From: Candidatus Saccharimonadota bacterium
GTDB taxonomy: Bacteria; Patescibacteriota; Saccharimonadia; Saccharimonadales; Saccharimonadaceae
Assembly (NCBI GenBank): GCA_017514045.1
Contig: JAFWLS010000020.1
Coordinates: forward strand, 1 to 64,000
DNA length: 64,000 bases
Reading direction: 5' to 3'
How positions within the stretch are numbered: position 1 is the stretch's first letter; each line of letters starts with the position of its first letter. The notes beneath the pieces are model-generated. The model saw nothing but the letters and a program-made list of their open reading frames with translations, ran no database searches and was not told where the DNA came from. Position numbers and translations under genes: made by a program. This document shows, piece after piece, positions 1 to 8,581 of this stretch.

Positions 1-112
1 CAATCCCCGGATCAAATCTCGTACTCAGATCCCCGAGGCTTATCGCAGAGTCCTACGGCCTTCATCGGTATTGATTGTCAAGGCATCCACTATTAGTGCC
101 CTTATTTACCTT
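1..112 (-). rRNA. rrl: 23S ribosomal RNA, 5' end only
   Basis: Read on the minus strand, this matches the conserved start of bacterial 23S rRNA: GTGGATGCC, then CGATGAAGG, then CTGCGATAAGC, in the usual order and spacing. The mature 5' end is placed near 110-112 by comparison with the E. coli start and could be off by a few bases. The rest of the gene lies outside the window. A consensus promoter sits about 220 bases upstream, and the next gene upstream is a divergent protein gene. No 16S gene therefore precedes it at this locus. Confidence 0.93.
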
Positions 113-332
113 TTTATGCATTGACTTAATCTAGCAATCGAAGTTCGATTGTAGATACCGTCAATTAAAATCTTATATCGTTATTGTCTCAAATTGTTAA
201 TATAAATCTCTTTGGACTGGCGCTTTTGAGAGCGCGAGAGAAAACATTTCTCGAAAGTTTTTCGAGCTTTCTCGCAGTTCGGATTTCTTCACTTTTATTT
301 ACAGAGGTCAGAAGGACTGACGTGTTTAACTG
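113..332 (-). promoter_or_regulatory. 23S rRNA leader
   Basis: About 220 bases lie between the predicted +1 and the mature 23S start. They contain several stem-loops, including CAATCGAA paired with TTCGATTG close to the mature end and AGCTCG paired with CGAG-type arms further upstream. In rRNA transcripts such segments usually form processing stems and antitermination sites. The 3' partner of a processing stem is outside the window, so that role is inferred. Confidence 0.55.
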
Positions 333-338
333 CAGACA

Positions 339-367
339 AGTATATCGCACTTGAGACCAAAAGTCAA
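339..367 (-). promoter_or_regulatory. 23S rRNA promoter
   Basis: The minus strand shows TTGACT, a 17-base spacer and TATACT, close to the sigma-70-type consensus, with +1 near 332. It is back to back with the promoter at 406-434. Confidence 0.85.
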
Positions 368-405
368 CACCTTTTTTGAAGATTTTTTGTGCTTTTCTGG
401 GTATC

Positions 406-434
406 TTGACTTTTAATGCCTCTTATGGTATAAT
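406..434 (+). promoter_or_regulatory. promoter of the 521-925 gene
   Basis: TTGACT, 17-base spacer, TATAAT. The predicted +1 is near 441. A stem-loop with arms ATAGGT and ACCTAT (444-461) follows almost at once, so the mRNA would begin with a hairpin. Confidence 0.85.
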
Positions 435-520
435 TAAAGGTGTATAGGTAGTCTGACCTATATGTTAAGTGGTTTGTCTTCTATAGACTTTCCAAGATCT
501 TTAAGAGGAGGGGTTAAGTA

Positions 521-925
521 ATGGTGGATAAGGAAATGAAAGAACGTGTCAAGAGGTATCGTAGGCTGATGAAGTCTGCGCATACTCTGGAGGCCGAAAG
601 AGAAATGATGGATCTGGACTTTACTTTTACCTGCATGGATTTGGCCGGTGCCGACCAACAGTATCTGCTTCCCTGGCAGAAACTTGCTAACTTTCTTTCG
701 GTAATAGTAATCGCAAGTTTTCTCGCGCTGATAGTAAGTTTAGTGTCCGTCCATTTATTCCATGTAACCGAATTTTCTAAAGTGTACGGTGTTTCCACTG
801 CAGTGTTTGGCGCTATACTGATTTTCCTATACTTCTTCAAGTTAGAAGCGGTTATCGGAAAAGCGGTGGGCAGGTATCGCGCCAAGCGCATAAATGCCTG
901 GTTGAACTCGGAAAGGTGGGAATAA
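521..925 (+). CDS. small two-pass membrane protein, unknown family
   Basis: A 134-residue protein of no family I recognise. The first 55 residues are charged, basic then acidic, and probably cytoplasmic. Two hydrophobic segments follow at about 57-80 and 89-107, and a basic tail ends the protein (GRYRAKR). The ATG at 521 is chosen because a strong AGGAGGGG site lies just upstream. The gene has its own promoter, a 5' hairpin and a terminator at 967-994, making it a complete single-gene unit divergent from the 23S gene. No catalytic motif is visible, and the function is unknown. Confidence 0.8.
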   Translation: MVDKEMKERVKRYRRLMKSAHTLEAEREMMDLDFTFTCMDLAGADQQYLLPWQKLANFLSVIVIASFLALIVSLVSVHLFHVTEFSKVYGVSTAVFGAILIFLYFFKLEAVIGKAVGRYRAKRINAWLNSERWE

Positions 926-966
926 ACCCCGAAGAACAGCTAATGTGCTGTTTCTATCACTCTGCG

Positions 967-994
967 CCCGTCGTGTATACGACGGGTTTTTCTT
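967..994 (+). terminator. terminator of the 521-925 gene
   Basis: CCCGTCG and CGACGGG enclose a six-base loop and are followed by a T-rich run. Confidence 0.85.
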
Positions 995-1011
995 GTTTTT
1001 AAAATGTCAAT

Positions 1012-1035
1012 AGAAAACCCCGCCAGTTGGCGGGG
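1012..1035 (-). terminator. terminator of the 1050-1700 gene
   Basis: Arms CCCCGCC and GGCGGGG; on the minus strand a TTTT run follows. Confidence 0.85.
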
Positions 1036-1049
1036 TGAGATAGGTGACA

Positions 1050-1700
1050 TTAGTAGTTGATAGCCGGGAAAAAGATATAGAGTCCGGGCCCCAGTTCTGT
1101 ATCCGAATCCCAGTAGACTTGACGAAGGTAAATATCTGTTTCGCGGAGACTCCCTTTCTCGTTGAAGGTATAGAGTTCGCCAGTAGGTAATACCTTCAGG
1201 CGATCGAGGAAAACAGAAAGGCCTTCGTCGGTCAGCTGGTTTTCTTGGTCTCTTGCGAGGTCCGACCATGGTTTCATGTAACTTAAGACGCTCCGAAGAT
1301 CTTCTTTCAGCTCTGTGTTTTCACCAGCTGCTGTTTTTAGGGCAGAAACCCATTCTTCTGAGCGTTCTTCGGCGTATTTCTCGTCGACATATCCGTTGTA
1401 CCAGTATTGGAGATCTTCACCTCCTTTGATTACGTAGTAGTTTTTCCCATTCCGGGAAGACATGTCGAAGAGTTTTTTGGTTGGATAACTATAGCTGTCC
1501 AGGTCGTCGCGGCTGATAAGATTCATCGAATTGATTTTGGAATCCTGATCGTCCAGCTCCCTAGCCAGATGATCGTTGGTTGCCTTCAGGTCGGCAATCT
1601 CTCTGATGAGAGTTGCATACCCGATGGAGCCGAGCAGCAGGAGTGCGATGCAAAATACTGACAGGATAATAACCAGTTCTCTACTTAAAGTGCGATTCAT
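1050..1700 (-). CDS. single-pass membrane protein with extracytoplasmic domain, unknown
   Basis: A 216-residue protein starting MNRTLSREL. The ATG at 1700 follows a GGGAGGG site with good spacing, so I prefer it to the in-frame TTG 15 bases upstream. One membrane segment (about 8-30) is followed by a short heptad-like stretch (31-58) and a soluble region rich in Tyr, Trp and acidic residues. The topology suggests an anchor with the bulk outside. It is a single-gene cassette with its own promoter and terminator, and its promoter spacer carries the motif shared with the 22910, 45784 and 46207 genes. No family recognised. Confidence 0.8.
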   Translation of the reverse strand: MNRTLSRELVIILSVFCIALLLLGSIGYATLIREIADLKATNDHLARELDDQDSKINSMNLISRDDLDSYSYPTKKLFDMSSRNGKNYYVIKGGEDLQYWYNGYVDEKYAEERSEEWVSALKTAAGENTELKEDLRSVLSYMKPWSDLARDQENQLTDEGLSVFLDRLKVLPTGELYTFNEKGSLRETDIYLRQVYWDSDTELGPGLYIFFPAINY

Positions 1701-1732
1701 ATTTTTCCCTCCCAAAAAATAATGATACTTCT

Positions 1733-1761
1733 ATTATAGCACAAAATGCTTATTTTTGCAA
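1733..1761 (-). promoter_or_regulatory. promoter with shared spacer motif
   Basis: TTGCAA, 17-base spacer containing ATAAGCATTTTGTG, TATAAT; +1 near 1726. The spacer motif recurs at 23481-23509, 46123-46150 and 46564-46592. Confidence 0.85.
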
Positions 1762-1785
1762 GAGGGGAGGTTGGCCGAACAGGGG

Positions 1786-4272
1786 TCAGGAAAGCTTATT
1801 TATCGCTTTTAAGACAGATGCTTTATCGGAACTGATGAGTTTTAAAGTCGAATCGATGTTGCTTTTGGCAACTTTGAGGGCGCGGGCGAGGATTGGATCC
1901 GTAGATAGAGGGGTGAAAAAGTCAAAATACTTCTTGGCATCTTCTTCGCGGTCAATGGTGACAGCAAAGTAACGCGGATAGTCTTCGATAGACTTCTCGC
2001 CGTTGATTTTGTAGATATAATCCCAGTTTTCAAACATCCAATCTAGTGCGCGGTCACGAGTGTAGCGCCAGCGACGAAGGCGAAGAAGAAAACCTAGATG
2101 ATCCTGAGGTTTGAGGAGCGGCGAATCTTTGAGCATAGAGAAGGCAAAGTCGATATTCTTTTTTAGACGGGGTTTGGTAAGGGCGGAGCGTAGTTCGGCC
2201 TTGAGTTCTGGATCTGAGGTGGTTTTGTATGCTTCGAGGACAAATGGATAAAATTCTTTTTCGTCGCGCCACATTTTAGCGGAGAGAATGAATGGCCGGG
2301 TGTCGGCCGACATGGCGTTTAAATCTGGTGTATAGATAGCGCAGAGCGAATCTATAAAATCTGAGTCTTTAGAGTAGAGGGCGGCGCCAAGGAAGGTCTG
2401 CCGAAGTTCGACATCGTTTAAAGACTCCCCTTCTTTAGGGGTTAACCCAAGGTTTTTAAGAGGTGTTTTGACGGTGTCATACAGGTAAGCCTTATATTTA
2501 GTCTCTTCGATGGTGTCGTAGTCAATGAAGAGAGTAAGTTTGCCAATGATCGTGTCGATGATTGACCAGATCGGAGCCGAAGTCTCGTTTTGGAATTTTT
2601 TGATGAGCGGGATAAGTGAGCTAGAGGCAACAATGGGTGTTTCGGCAAGGAGCATGCGATCGATAAGGATGCGAAGACGTTGCTCGGAAGAAAGCGCGTC
2701 GAAAGTTTTGAGTGCGTCGTCGAACTCTGGCCCAGAGAGGTTTATTAGGTAGTGACCAGACATATCGTCTTTGATTTCGGGGATGGGGTAGACGGAATTA
2801 TCTGAAGTTCCGTCTAAGAGAAAGCGTTGTTGTGCTTCGTCGGTAATTACAGGATAGCCCGGCTGAGTAATCCAGGCTGTCATGAGATCGCGGACGGAAA
2901 AGCCTTTGGTGTATGGTTCTAGGGAAACCCAGAGGTCAGATGCATCAGTATTTTTATAGGCAAATTTTTCAAAATAGGATTTGATTCCCTTGTAAAAGTT
3001 TTCTTCGCCCATTTCACGAATCAACATAAGCATAAGACGAGCTCCTTTGGCATAGACGATGCACGGGTCGAAGAGAGTAGCAATCTCGGCGGGATCGTTA
3101 ACGTCTTCTCTGACGGCTTGAACTCCTTCGATGGCATCGCGATAAAGAGCGGCGAGACAATCTTGAGTAAAGAAATCGAACCAGACACGGAACTCAGGGA
3201 AGATTTTGTCGGTGGCATAATACTCCATAATAGTAGCAAAGGATTCGTTGAGCCAGAGATCATTCCACCATTCCATGGTCACAAGATTTCCGAACCACTG
3301 ATGAGATAGTTCGTGGGTGATTGTAAGTGCGGCGGCCTTTTTGGTGGCGATAGACGAAGTTTTGTCGCAGAGAAGTTGCGACTCACGGTAAGTGACGAGG
3401 CCCCAGTTCTCCATAGCGCCAGCCTCAAAGTCAGGGATGGCGACCTGATCGAGCTTCTCCAGAGGATATGGTGTGCCGAATAGTTCGTCGTAATAATCTA
3501 AAGATTTGATAGCGATGTCGTTGGGAAGCTTTAAGAGATTTTGCTCTTGATTTAACGGGGCAAAAGTGCGGACGGTAACGCCAGATTTGGTTTTCCCTTC
3601 TACGAAATTGAACTTGCCAATGGCAAAAGCGAGGAGATAAGTGGACATTTTGGGCGTTGTTTGGAAATGCCAATTTGTGGCTTGTGCCAATGTTGCCCCT
3701 GTCGGGCGCAAGCCGCTTCGGCCAGTCGTCACGGTCGAGGCGCTTGTCGGAACCCGATCGTAACCTCCGTCACGCCGCCAGGAAGTGGCGCTTGGCTCCG
3801 TTGCTAGGGGTGTATTTGACAGGACGATATCGTCGGCATCAGGGATGGTGATGGATAGGTCGAAGGTGGCCTTGGCGGCTGGCTCATCGATGCATGGGAA
3901 ACATTCGCGAGCGTAATGGGATTCGAATTGAGTGGAGACTATACACTCTTCTTTACCTTCAAATTCGTAGGTCGAAAGGTAGGCACCCTGCATATCTTCC
4001 TTGATTGGTCCGTGGAAGGAGACTTTTATTTTTATTTCACTCTTTGGTGTGGCGGGCGCTGTTAGGATGCCATTCTCATAAGTAAAAGTGACTGGCTGAT
4101 TGTCTATTTCTAGTGAGTTGACGGTTAAACCTACAGCGTGGAGCTTGATATAGTCTGCGGTCTTAGTCTTGCCAGAGATGGTTACTAGACCATGTAGTGT
4201 TTTGGCATGTTTGTCGATATATAAGTCGAGAATATACGATTTGGGTGTAAAGAAATCTAAAAGTCGTTCCAT
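1786..4272 (-). CDS. pepN: M1-family zinc aminopeptidase
   Basis: An 828-residue M1 metallopeptidase that removes N-terminal residues from peptides; probably cytoplasmic, as no signal peptide is seen. The substrate-binding GAMEN motif is at 285-289, the zinc ligands HELSH at 320-324 and NE at 342-343. The C-terminal half is helical, as in the wider PepN/ERAP group; the symbol is by family only. The start codon coincides with the predicted +1, so the mRNA is leaderless. It ends in TGA, rare here. Residues of about 161-199 come from a GC-rich in-frame insert (3676-3792) not expected in the family. For an organism with little biosynthesis, peptide scavenging is a plausible role. Confidence 0.95.
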   Translation of the reverse strand: MERLLDFFTPKSYILDLYIDKHAKTLHGLVTISGKTKTADYIKLHAVGLTVNSLEIDNQPVTFTYENGILTAPATPKSEIKIKVSFHGPIKEDMQGAYLSTYEFEGKEECIVSTQFESHYARECFPCIDEPAAKATFDLSITIPDADDIVLSNTPLATEPSATSWRRDGGYDRVPTSASTVTTGRSGLRPTGATLAQATNWHFQTTPKMSTYLLAFAIGKFNFVEGKTKSGVTVRTFAPLNQEQNLLKLPNDIAIKSLDYYDELFGTPYPLEKLDQVAIPDFEAGAMENWGLVTYRESQLLCDKTSSIATKKAAALTITHELSHQWFGNLVTMEWWNDLWLNESFATIMEYYATDKIFPEFRVWFDFFTQDCLAALYRDAIEGVQAVREDVNDPAEIATLFDPCIVYAKGARLMLMLIREMGEENFYKGIKSYFEKFAYKNTDASDLWVSLEPYTKGFSVRDLMTAWITQPGYPVITDEAQQRFLLDGTSDNSVYPIPEIKDDMSGHYLINLSGPEFDDALKTFDALSSEQRLRILIDRMLLAETPIVASSSLIPLIKKFQNETSAPIWSIIDTIIGKLTLFIDYDTIEETKYKAYLYDTVKTPLKNLGLTPKEGESLNDVELRQTFLGAALYSKDSDFIDSLCAIYTPDLNAMSADTRPFILSAKMWRDEKEFYPFVLEAYKTTSDPELKAELRSALTKPRLKKNIDFAFSMLKDSPLLKPQDHLGFLLRLRRWRYTRDRALDWMFENWDYIYKINGEKSIEDYPRYFAVTIDREEDAKKYFDFFTPLSTDPILARALKVAKSNIDSTLKLISSDKASVLKAINKLS
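3676..3792. other. GC-rich in-frame insert inside the aminopeptidase gene
   Basis: A 117-base stretch that is about two thirds G+C, clearly richer than the flanking gene. It adds about 39 residues (161-199, containing SWRRDGGYDR) between two conserved M1 segments that normally join directly. It keeps the frame and has imperfect inverted repeats inside it (GCAAGCCGCTTCG against CGAGGCGCTTG). This resembles in principle the palindromic elements known inside Rickettsia genes. Identity as a mobile repeat is inference, because no second copy was noticed in the window. Confidence 0.6.
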
Positions 4273-4278
4273 AGGAAT

Positions 4279-4284
4279 AGTATA
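4279..4284 (-). promoter_or_regulatory. extended -10 box, leaderless aminopeptidase mRNA
   Basis: TATGC precedes TATACT on the minus strand, and six bases later comes the ATG, so +1 falls on the A of the start codon. Confidence 0.7.
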
Positions 4285-4352
4285 GCATACGCGATTAGAT
4301 TAAAGTGGCGGACAAACGAATAGCAAGGCGTAAAATGAAATGTAGGTATTTT

Positions 4353-4379
4353 AAAACCCCGCTTTTCTAAAGCGGGGTA
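4353..4379 (-). terminator. terminator of the SPFH gene
   Basis: CCCCGCTTT and AAAGCGGGG arms with a T run on the minus strand. Confidence 0.85.
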
Positions 4380-4391
4380 TAGAATGAGGAA

Positions 4392-5345
4392 TTATTCGGG
4401 GGATTTCTCGGTAGAACCGAGGCTAATCATGAAGCCGGAAGACTCTCCGAGAGTAGTAGTAGGGAGCTTACCGTCCCACTTGTTGATTCGATAATAATCT
4501 ATCAACTCGGATGAAAGCGATTGCGCAACCGCAAGATTGCCTTCAGCCTCTTTTTGGCGAGCATAGAGCTCGGCATCGGCTTTCAGCTTCTGGACTTCAA
4601 GATCGGCAGCAGCAGAGATTTTTGCCTTTTCGGCATCAGCCTGCGCTTGGATGACGGTTCTCTCTTTTTGCTCTTTCGCCTCCATGGTCAGCTGAGCCTG
4701 CTTAATTTCTTCGGATAACTTCTTCTGTGTATTGACCTGTTTTTCTTCTACGGCATTGGTGTAGGCATCGGTGAAATCGATGTCTTCAAGAGAAACCGAA
4801 ACAAGCGTTATTTTATACACGCCAATCTCTTTAACCACCTTGCCGAATATTTGGGTAGATAAGACATCGCGGTTTGCCACGAGGGTCTCTGCAGAATACT
4901 TTGATATCACGCCTTTTGTGTGCTCGGTGATTCGAGGAAGCATTACGGTGTTGTAGTAATTTGTTCCTACGGTGCCGTAAAGGTCGCGTGCGGCCTGTTC
5001 GTTGATGCTATAGTTCACAGACAATTGCAGTTTGACTTCCTGGGTGTCGCTTGAGAAGGCAAGCACTTCAATGCTCGCTTTCTGAGTTCGGTTGTCCATG
5101 GTGACAACGCTTTGCCATGGGGCGATAAAATTGAAACCAGCTGAAATCGTGCGGTCTTCGACCCTGCCGAAGGTGGTAAGAATACCAGTGAAACCGGTCG
5201 GGACGATACCTATACACGATATAACGAAGAGAACAATTGCTACACCGCCGCCAATAAGGCAAGTTCTGAGTCGATAGTCTTCGAGACAAATTGCGATAAT
5301 CACCGTGATGACGACAGCAACAATTGCCAGAATGAACCAGACCAT
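4392..5345 (-). CDS. SPFH/band-7 (prohibitin-like) membrane protein
   Basis: A 317-residue protein starting MVWFILAIVAVV. The ATG at 5345 follows AGGAGG, and the longer upstream reading frame lacks a ribosome site. Two hydrophobic segments near the N-terminus (about 2-20 and 27-47) are followed by a band-7 domain opening GIVPTGFTGILTTFG. A long charged coiled coil (about 210-290, with repeated EAK/QAQAD) comes next. SPFH proteins assemble into large rings that organise membrane microdomains and often scaffold proteases. A monocistronic cassette: consensus promoter, 5' hairpin 5374-5388, own terminator. Confidence 0.88.
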   Translation of the reverse strand: MVWFILAIVAVVITVIIAICLEDYRLRTCLIGGGVAIVLFVISCIGIVPTGFTGILTTFGRVEDRTISAGFNFIAPWQSVVTMDNRTQKASIEVLAFSSDTQEVKLQLSVNYSINEQAARDLYGTVGTNYYNTVMLPRITEHTKGVISKYSAETLVANRDVLSTQIFGKVVKEIGVYKITLVSVSLEDIDFTDAYTNAVEEKQVNTQKKLSEEIKQAQLTMEAKEQKERTVIQAQADAEKAKISAAADLEVQKLKADAELYARQKEAEGNLAVAQSLSSELIDYYRINKWDGKLPTTTLGESSGFMISLGSTEKSPE

Positions 5346-5397
5346 ATCTTTTCCTCCTATTAAAGAACGAATTCTGCGACGAGCGCAGTTATTTTTA

Positions 5398-5426
5398 ATT
5401 ATAACATAAATATTTTGTAAAGTCAA
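5398..5426 (-). promoter_or_regulatory. promoter of the SPFH gene
   Basis: TTGACT, 17 bases, TATAAT; +1 near 5391. The leader holds a hairpin with arms CTGCG and CGCAG at 5374-5388. Confidence 0.85.
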
Positions 5427-5449
5427 TATGATTGCGGTTGATGACAAGA

Positions 5450-5479
5450 AAAAGCCTTGCAAACTGCTGTCTGCAAGGC
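5450..5479 (-). terminator. terminator of yebC
   Basis: GCCTTGCA and TGCAAGGC arms with TTTTTC on the minus strand. Confidence 0.85.
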
Positions 5480-5498
5480 CAGTGTGCTGATACAATGA

Positions 5499-6200
5499 TT
5501 ACTCTGCGTTGGTATGCACGGCGGTGACGTCATCTAGATCGTCAATGGCGTCAAGGAGCTTTTCAAGTTTCTCGGCGTTGTCTCCGTCGACTGGTACGGT
5601 GGTAGTTGGGATATACTTGAGCTCGGCGGAAGTAACGGTGAGGCCGGCGTCGATGAGGCTCTGACGAACCTTCATGAGATCCTTATCGGAAGTGATAATC
5701 TCGATACCATCTTCGACTTCTTCGGCGTCTTCAGCTCCAGCGTCAAGAGCTTGCATGAGCGCATCTTCGGTCTTTTCGGCAATTACTATCTCGCCAGCAC
5801 GGCGGAATTGGAACATAACGGACCCTGAGTCTGCGAAGCGACCGCCATTCTTTTCAACAGTATGCCGGACTTCTGGAAGAGTGCGATTTTTGTTATCTGT
5901 GGCCACTTCGATGATGATGCCTGTACCGCCTGGCCCATAGGCTTCGTAGACTTCCTCAATGAGTGCTGCAGCAGACTTGTCAGCAACACGAGCGATAGCG
6001 CGCTCGATATTGGCTTTTGGCATGTTGGCCAATCTAGCCTTTTCGAGGACCATTGCTAATGATGGGTTCATAGCTGGATCGGTGCCTTGTCGCGCTGCAA
6101 TGGCGATTTGGTTGCCGATTTTTGTGAATAGGGCGCCACGCTTAGCGTCGACAACTGCTTTTTGACGCTTGGTTGTGGCCCATTTAGAGTGTCCAGACAT
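5499..6200 (-). CDS. yebC: YebC/PmpR-family protein
   Basis: A 233-residue member of the YebC family (DUF28), recognised by its N-terminus MSGHSKWATTK and the segment NMPKANIERAI. Length is close to the usual 240. The family was long annotated as transcriptional regulators; some members act on translation of proline stretches, and which applies here cannot be read from sequence. ATG at 6200 has an AAGGAAAG site. It has its own promoter and terminator. Confidence 0.93.
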   Translation of the reverse strand: MSGHSKWATTKRQKAVVDAKRGALFTKIGNQIAIAARQGTDPAMNPSLAMVLEKARLANMPKANIERAIARVADKSAAALIEEVYEAYGPGGTGIIIEVATDNKNRTLPEVRHTVEKNGGRFADSGSVMFQFRRAGEIVIAEKTEDALMQALDAGAEDAEEVEDGIEIITSDKDLMKVRQSLIDAGLTVTSAELKYIPTTTVPVDGDNAEKLEKLLDAIDDLDDVTAVHTNAE

Positions 6201-6234
6201 ATGCTTTCCTTGTATTAATAACTAACTTAAAAAT

Positions 6235-6263
6235 ATTGTAACACAAAAGTGCGCAATTGTCTA
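6235..6263 (-). promoter_or_regulatory. yebC promoter
   Basis: TAGACA, 17 bases, TACAAT, with TGTGT before the -10 box. Confidence 0.75.
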
Positions 6264-6279
6264 AGGTGGTAGCTGTATA

Positions 6280-8334
6280 TTAACGGGTACGTTTGATTCT
6301 AATGAAGATACAGATGCAGATCGCAGTTATGATACTTGTGGTGATATAGGCTGTCTCTTCACTGGCAACTACATGATCTGCTTTGACTGAATCAATACCT
6401 GTGTTAGGAACTTCTGGTGCTTCTGGTTCCTCTTCGGGCGCTCGCATAATAATCATTTCAGTCTCAACGATGACACCTTCTTGATATACAGCAGTTACGG
6501 GATGCTCGCCTTCGTCGAGCGTATCTAGATATTCGGCTTTGAATTGAATTAGGGTTTCTTCTCCGTCGAGTAATTCATATAATTCTGGATCCACTACTTG
6601 GCCATCAACTATAACCTCCAGGAGTGCTTGAGGATCCAGTTCTATCCTGAGAGTTAAAGTGCCATCTTCGTCGATAGTGTGTGTGTTGATATCGTCTACC
6701 CATTCGTAGTCACCGCTACCAAATTCGCTGACTTTTGCTACGCATCGCATAGAATATCCGCGATCTCTGTTGTAGCTGCCTGCTGGATTGACATCGTAAC
6801 CATCATAGCTGACATAACGCATCCTGCTGCCATCACGGTAAGTCGATGACCAGAAGTAACCATCTTGATTGACGTAACTTTGAGAATCGTCATAATAACG
6901 TCCAGATAGTGGTAAGTGCAATGTGTTTACGAAGAGATCCGAATCATTACCTAATGCGGATAATAGAGCGCCGTATTCGCCATCGATCCCGCCTGTTGGC
7001 ATTCTCCAATTGAATGGACAGATATCTTCTTCTGCATCTCTCTCGTTTTCGCCTTCAGGATCACAAACAGTTCCAGCAGAGGCGGTGCAGTAGTTGTAGT
7101 AATTGCCGACGTGCCATTCTTCGCTGCTTTCTGTCACCTCGTGTTTATGCATCGCGTCTAGATAAGGAGCTTCGTAGTCGTTTTCCCATGCGTTGGTTGT
7201 TGGAAGTGTAAAACTGGTACCCTCTGCAATGTTGGTGTCGTCAGATGTTAATATGATTTCCTCGGCTTTTCCTAACATGAGATTATCGAGGAACCAGACA
7301 TTACCGTCAGGGAGTTTAGCGACTCGATATTGTTCACTATCGCGCGAATCAAATAATCGATAGGTTTCGCCAACTGTCATACTGGCTTTCACTAGTGGGT
7401 TGATATCTTGCAAGCAAGTAGCTTCGTCGATGTTTTTTGCGTCCTTGTTGCAGGTCTTAATAGGGCGTTCTGACTTTTTAGCTACGCAGCGAATCGAATA
7501 GCCTCGATCTCTTCTGTAGCTCTCATTTAATCTAACATTCGATCCGTCATAGGTGAGATAGCGCATCCTCTGACCATCGCGTAGAGTGGATGACCAAATG
7601 TAGGTATCTTCGTCGATATATCCAGACGCTCCGTTATAGTAGCGCCCAGATAATATTAAATGAAGACCGGAAATCATTCTGCTCGAACTGTTGTTTAGGC
7701 GGTTAAGGAGAAAGTTGAAATCACTGCTAAATTCACCGACTGTTGGCAATTGCCAACCGGCTGGACAGATGTCGTACTGAGCGTCTTCAACAGCTTGGCC
7801 GTCTTCGTCGCAAACCGTTCCGGCTGAAGCGGCACAAAAGTTATAATGATTCCCTATTTCCCACTCATCGTTTGCGGCGGTTGTATCGTATTTATTTGAG
7901 CTACCGATGTATGGTTCTTCGTAGCTATTCTCCCAAGCGTCAGATGAAGGAAGTATAAAGCTAGTACCTTCTGGGATATTGCTATCTTCTGAAGTGAGCG
8001 TGATTTCTTCTTCGCCACCCAAACGAAGGTTATCAAGGAGCCAAACTCTTTCATCGCGTAGTCTTCCAACCGAATATTCTTCGCCATCTCTCGAGTCGAT
8101 GAGTTTATAAACTCTTCCAAAAGCCATTGTGTGCTCAACGGACCAGTTGATGTCTTGTAGACAGACTGCTTCTTCTATGAAGGTTGCATTTGGGTTACAG
8201 TTGACTGTAGCTGCATGAGCCATGTCGGAATTTGCTAATATAGATGAAGTTATTATCGCTGTGGTTAGACCAAAAAGAGCGATAGCAGCTTTGCTAAAGC
8301 AAAGCCTATGTTGAGTGTTTGTGTGGAGAACCAT
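6280..8334 (-). CDS. cell-surface protein with two FSU-type domains and VPNTG sorting signal
   Basis: A 684-residue surface protein. An N-terminal signal peptide (about 13-40) ends near AHAAT. Two tandem copies of a roughly 215-residue domain follow, each with DNL, CPAGW/CPFNW, SGRYY, WSST and RDRGYS.RCVA. These match the Fibrobacter succinogenes major paralogous domain, whose activity is unknown. An immunoglobulin-like linker leads to a tail with VPNTG, a hydrophobic segment and KRTR, as in sortase substrates. No sortase gene lies in the window, so wall attachment is inferred. ATG follows AGGAAAG; the leader is about 65 bases. Confidence 0.88.
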   Translation of the reverse strand: MVLHTNTQHRLCFSKAAIALFGLTTAIITSSILANSDMAHAATVNCNPNATFIEEAVCLQDINWSVEHTMAFGRVYKLIDSRDGEEYSVGRLRDERVWLLDNLRLGGEEEITLTSEDSNIPEGTSFILPSSDAWENSYEEPYIGSSNKYDTTAANDEWEIGNHYNFCAASAGTVCDEDGQAVEDAQYDICPAGWQLPTVGEFSSDFNFLLNRLNNSSSRMISGLHLILSGRYYNGASGYIDEDTYIWSSTLRDGQRMRYLTYDGSNVRLNESYRRDRGYSIRCVAKKSERPIKTCNKDAKNIDEATCLQDINPLVKASMTVGETYRLFDSRDSEQYRVAKLPDGNVWFLDNLMLGKAEEIILTSDDTNIAEGTSFTLPTTNAWENDYEAPYLDAMHKHEVTESSEEWHVGNYYNYCTASAGTVCDPEGENERDAEEDICPFNWRMPTGGIDGEYGALLSALGNDSDLFVNTLHLPLSGRYYDDSQSYVNQDGYFWSSTYRDGSRMRYVSYDGYDVNPAGSYNRDRGYSMRCVAKVSEFGSGDYEWVDDINTHTIDEDGTLTLRIELDPQALLEVIVDGQVVDPELYELLDGEETLIQFKAEYLDTLDEGEHPVTAVYQEGVIVETEMIIMRAPEEEPEAPEVPNTGIDSVKADHVVASEETAYITTSIITAICICIFIRIKRTR

Positions 8335-8405
8335 ACTCTTTCCTATGATGAAATAAGGTGTTAAAATTTTTAGTTTTTTATTTTATAACTCTTACTCTGC
8401 TTATG

Positions 8406-8434
8406 ATTATATGCGTAAAATTAGTAAATGTCAA
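8406..8434 (-). promoter_or_regulatory. promoter of the FSU-domain surface protein gene
   Basis: TTGACA, 17 bases, TATAAT: the full consensus on the minus strand; +1 near 8399. Confidence 0.88.
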
Positions 8435-8487
8435 TGATATTTTTCGGTATTCGCGCCATGATTATACTATTCGTTGTTGAATAATAG

Positions 8488-8516
8488 TTGTTTTTTTGTG
8501 GAATATGTGCTATTAT
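8488..8516 (+). promoter_or_regulatory. promoter of the 8582-8827 gene
   Basis: TTGTTT, 17 bases ending TGTGC, TATTAT; +1 near 8523. The leader has a hairpin with arms CTAGCC and GGCTAG at 8534-8551. Confidence 0.78.
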
Positions 8517-8581
8517 ATCGAAAATCATAGCAACTAGCCTGAAAAGGCTAGCGTACTTTATTTTGGAAAGAGGTGAATGGA

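Noticed and set aside
1407-1661. 84-codon frame on the plus strand inside the 1050 gene.
   Set aside because: No ribosome site, and it lies wholly opposite a gene with a full promoter and terminator.
3657-3851. Plus-strand frame through the GC-rich insert.
   Set aside because: It has no start signals and is explained by the insert's composition.
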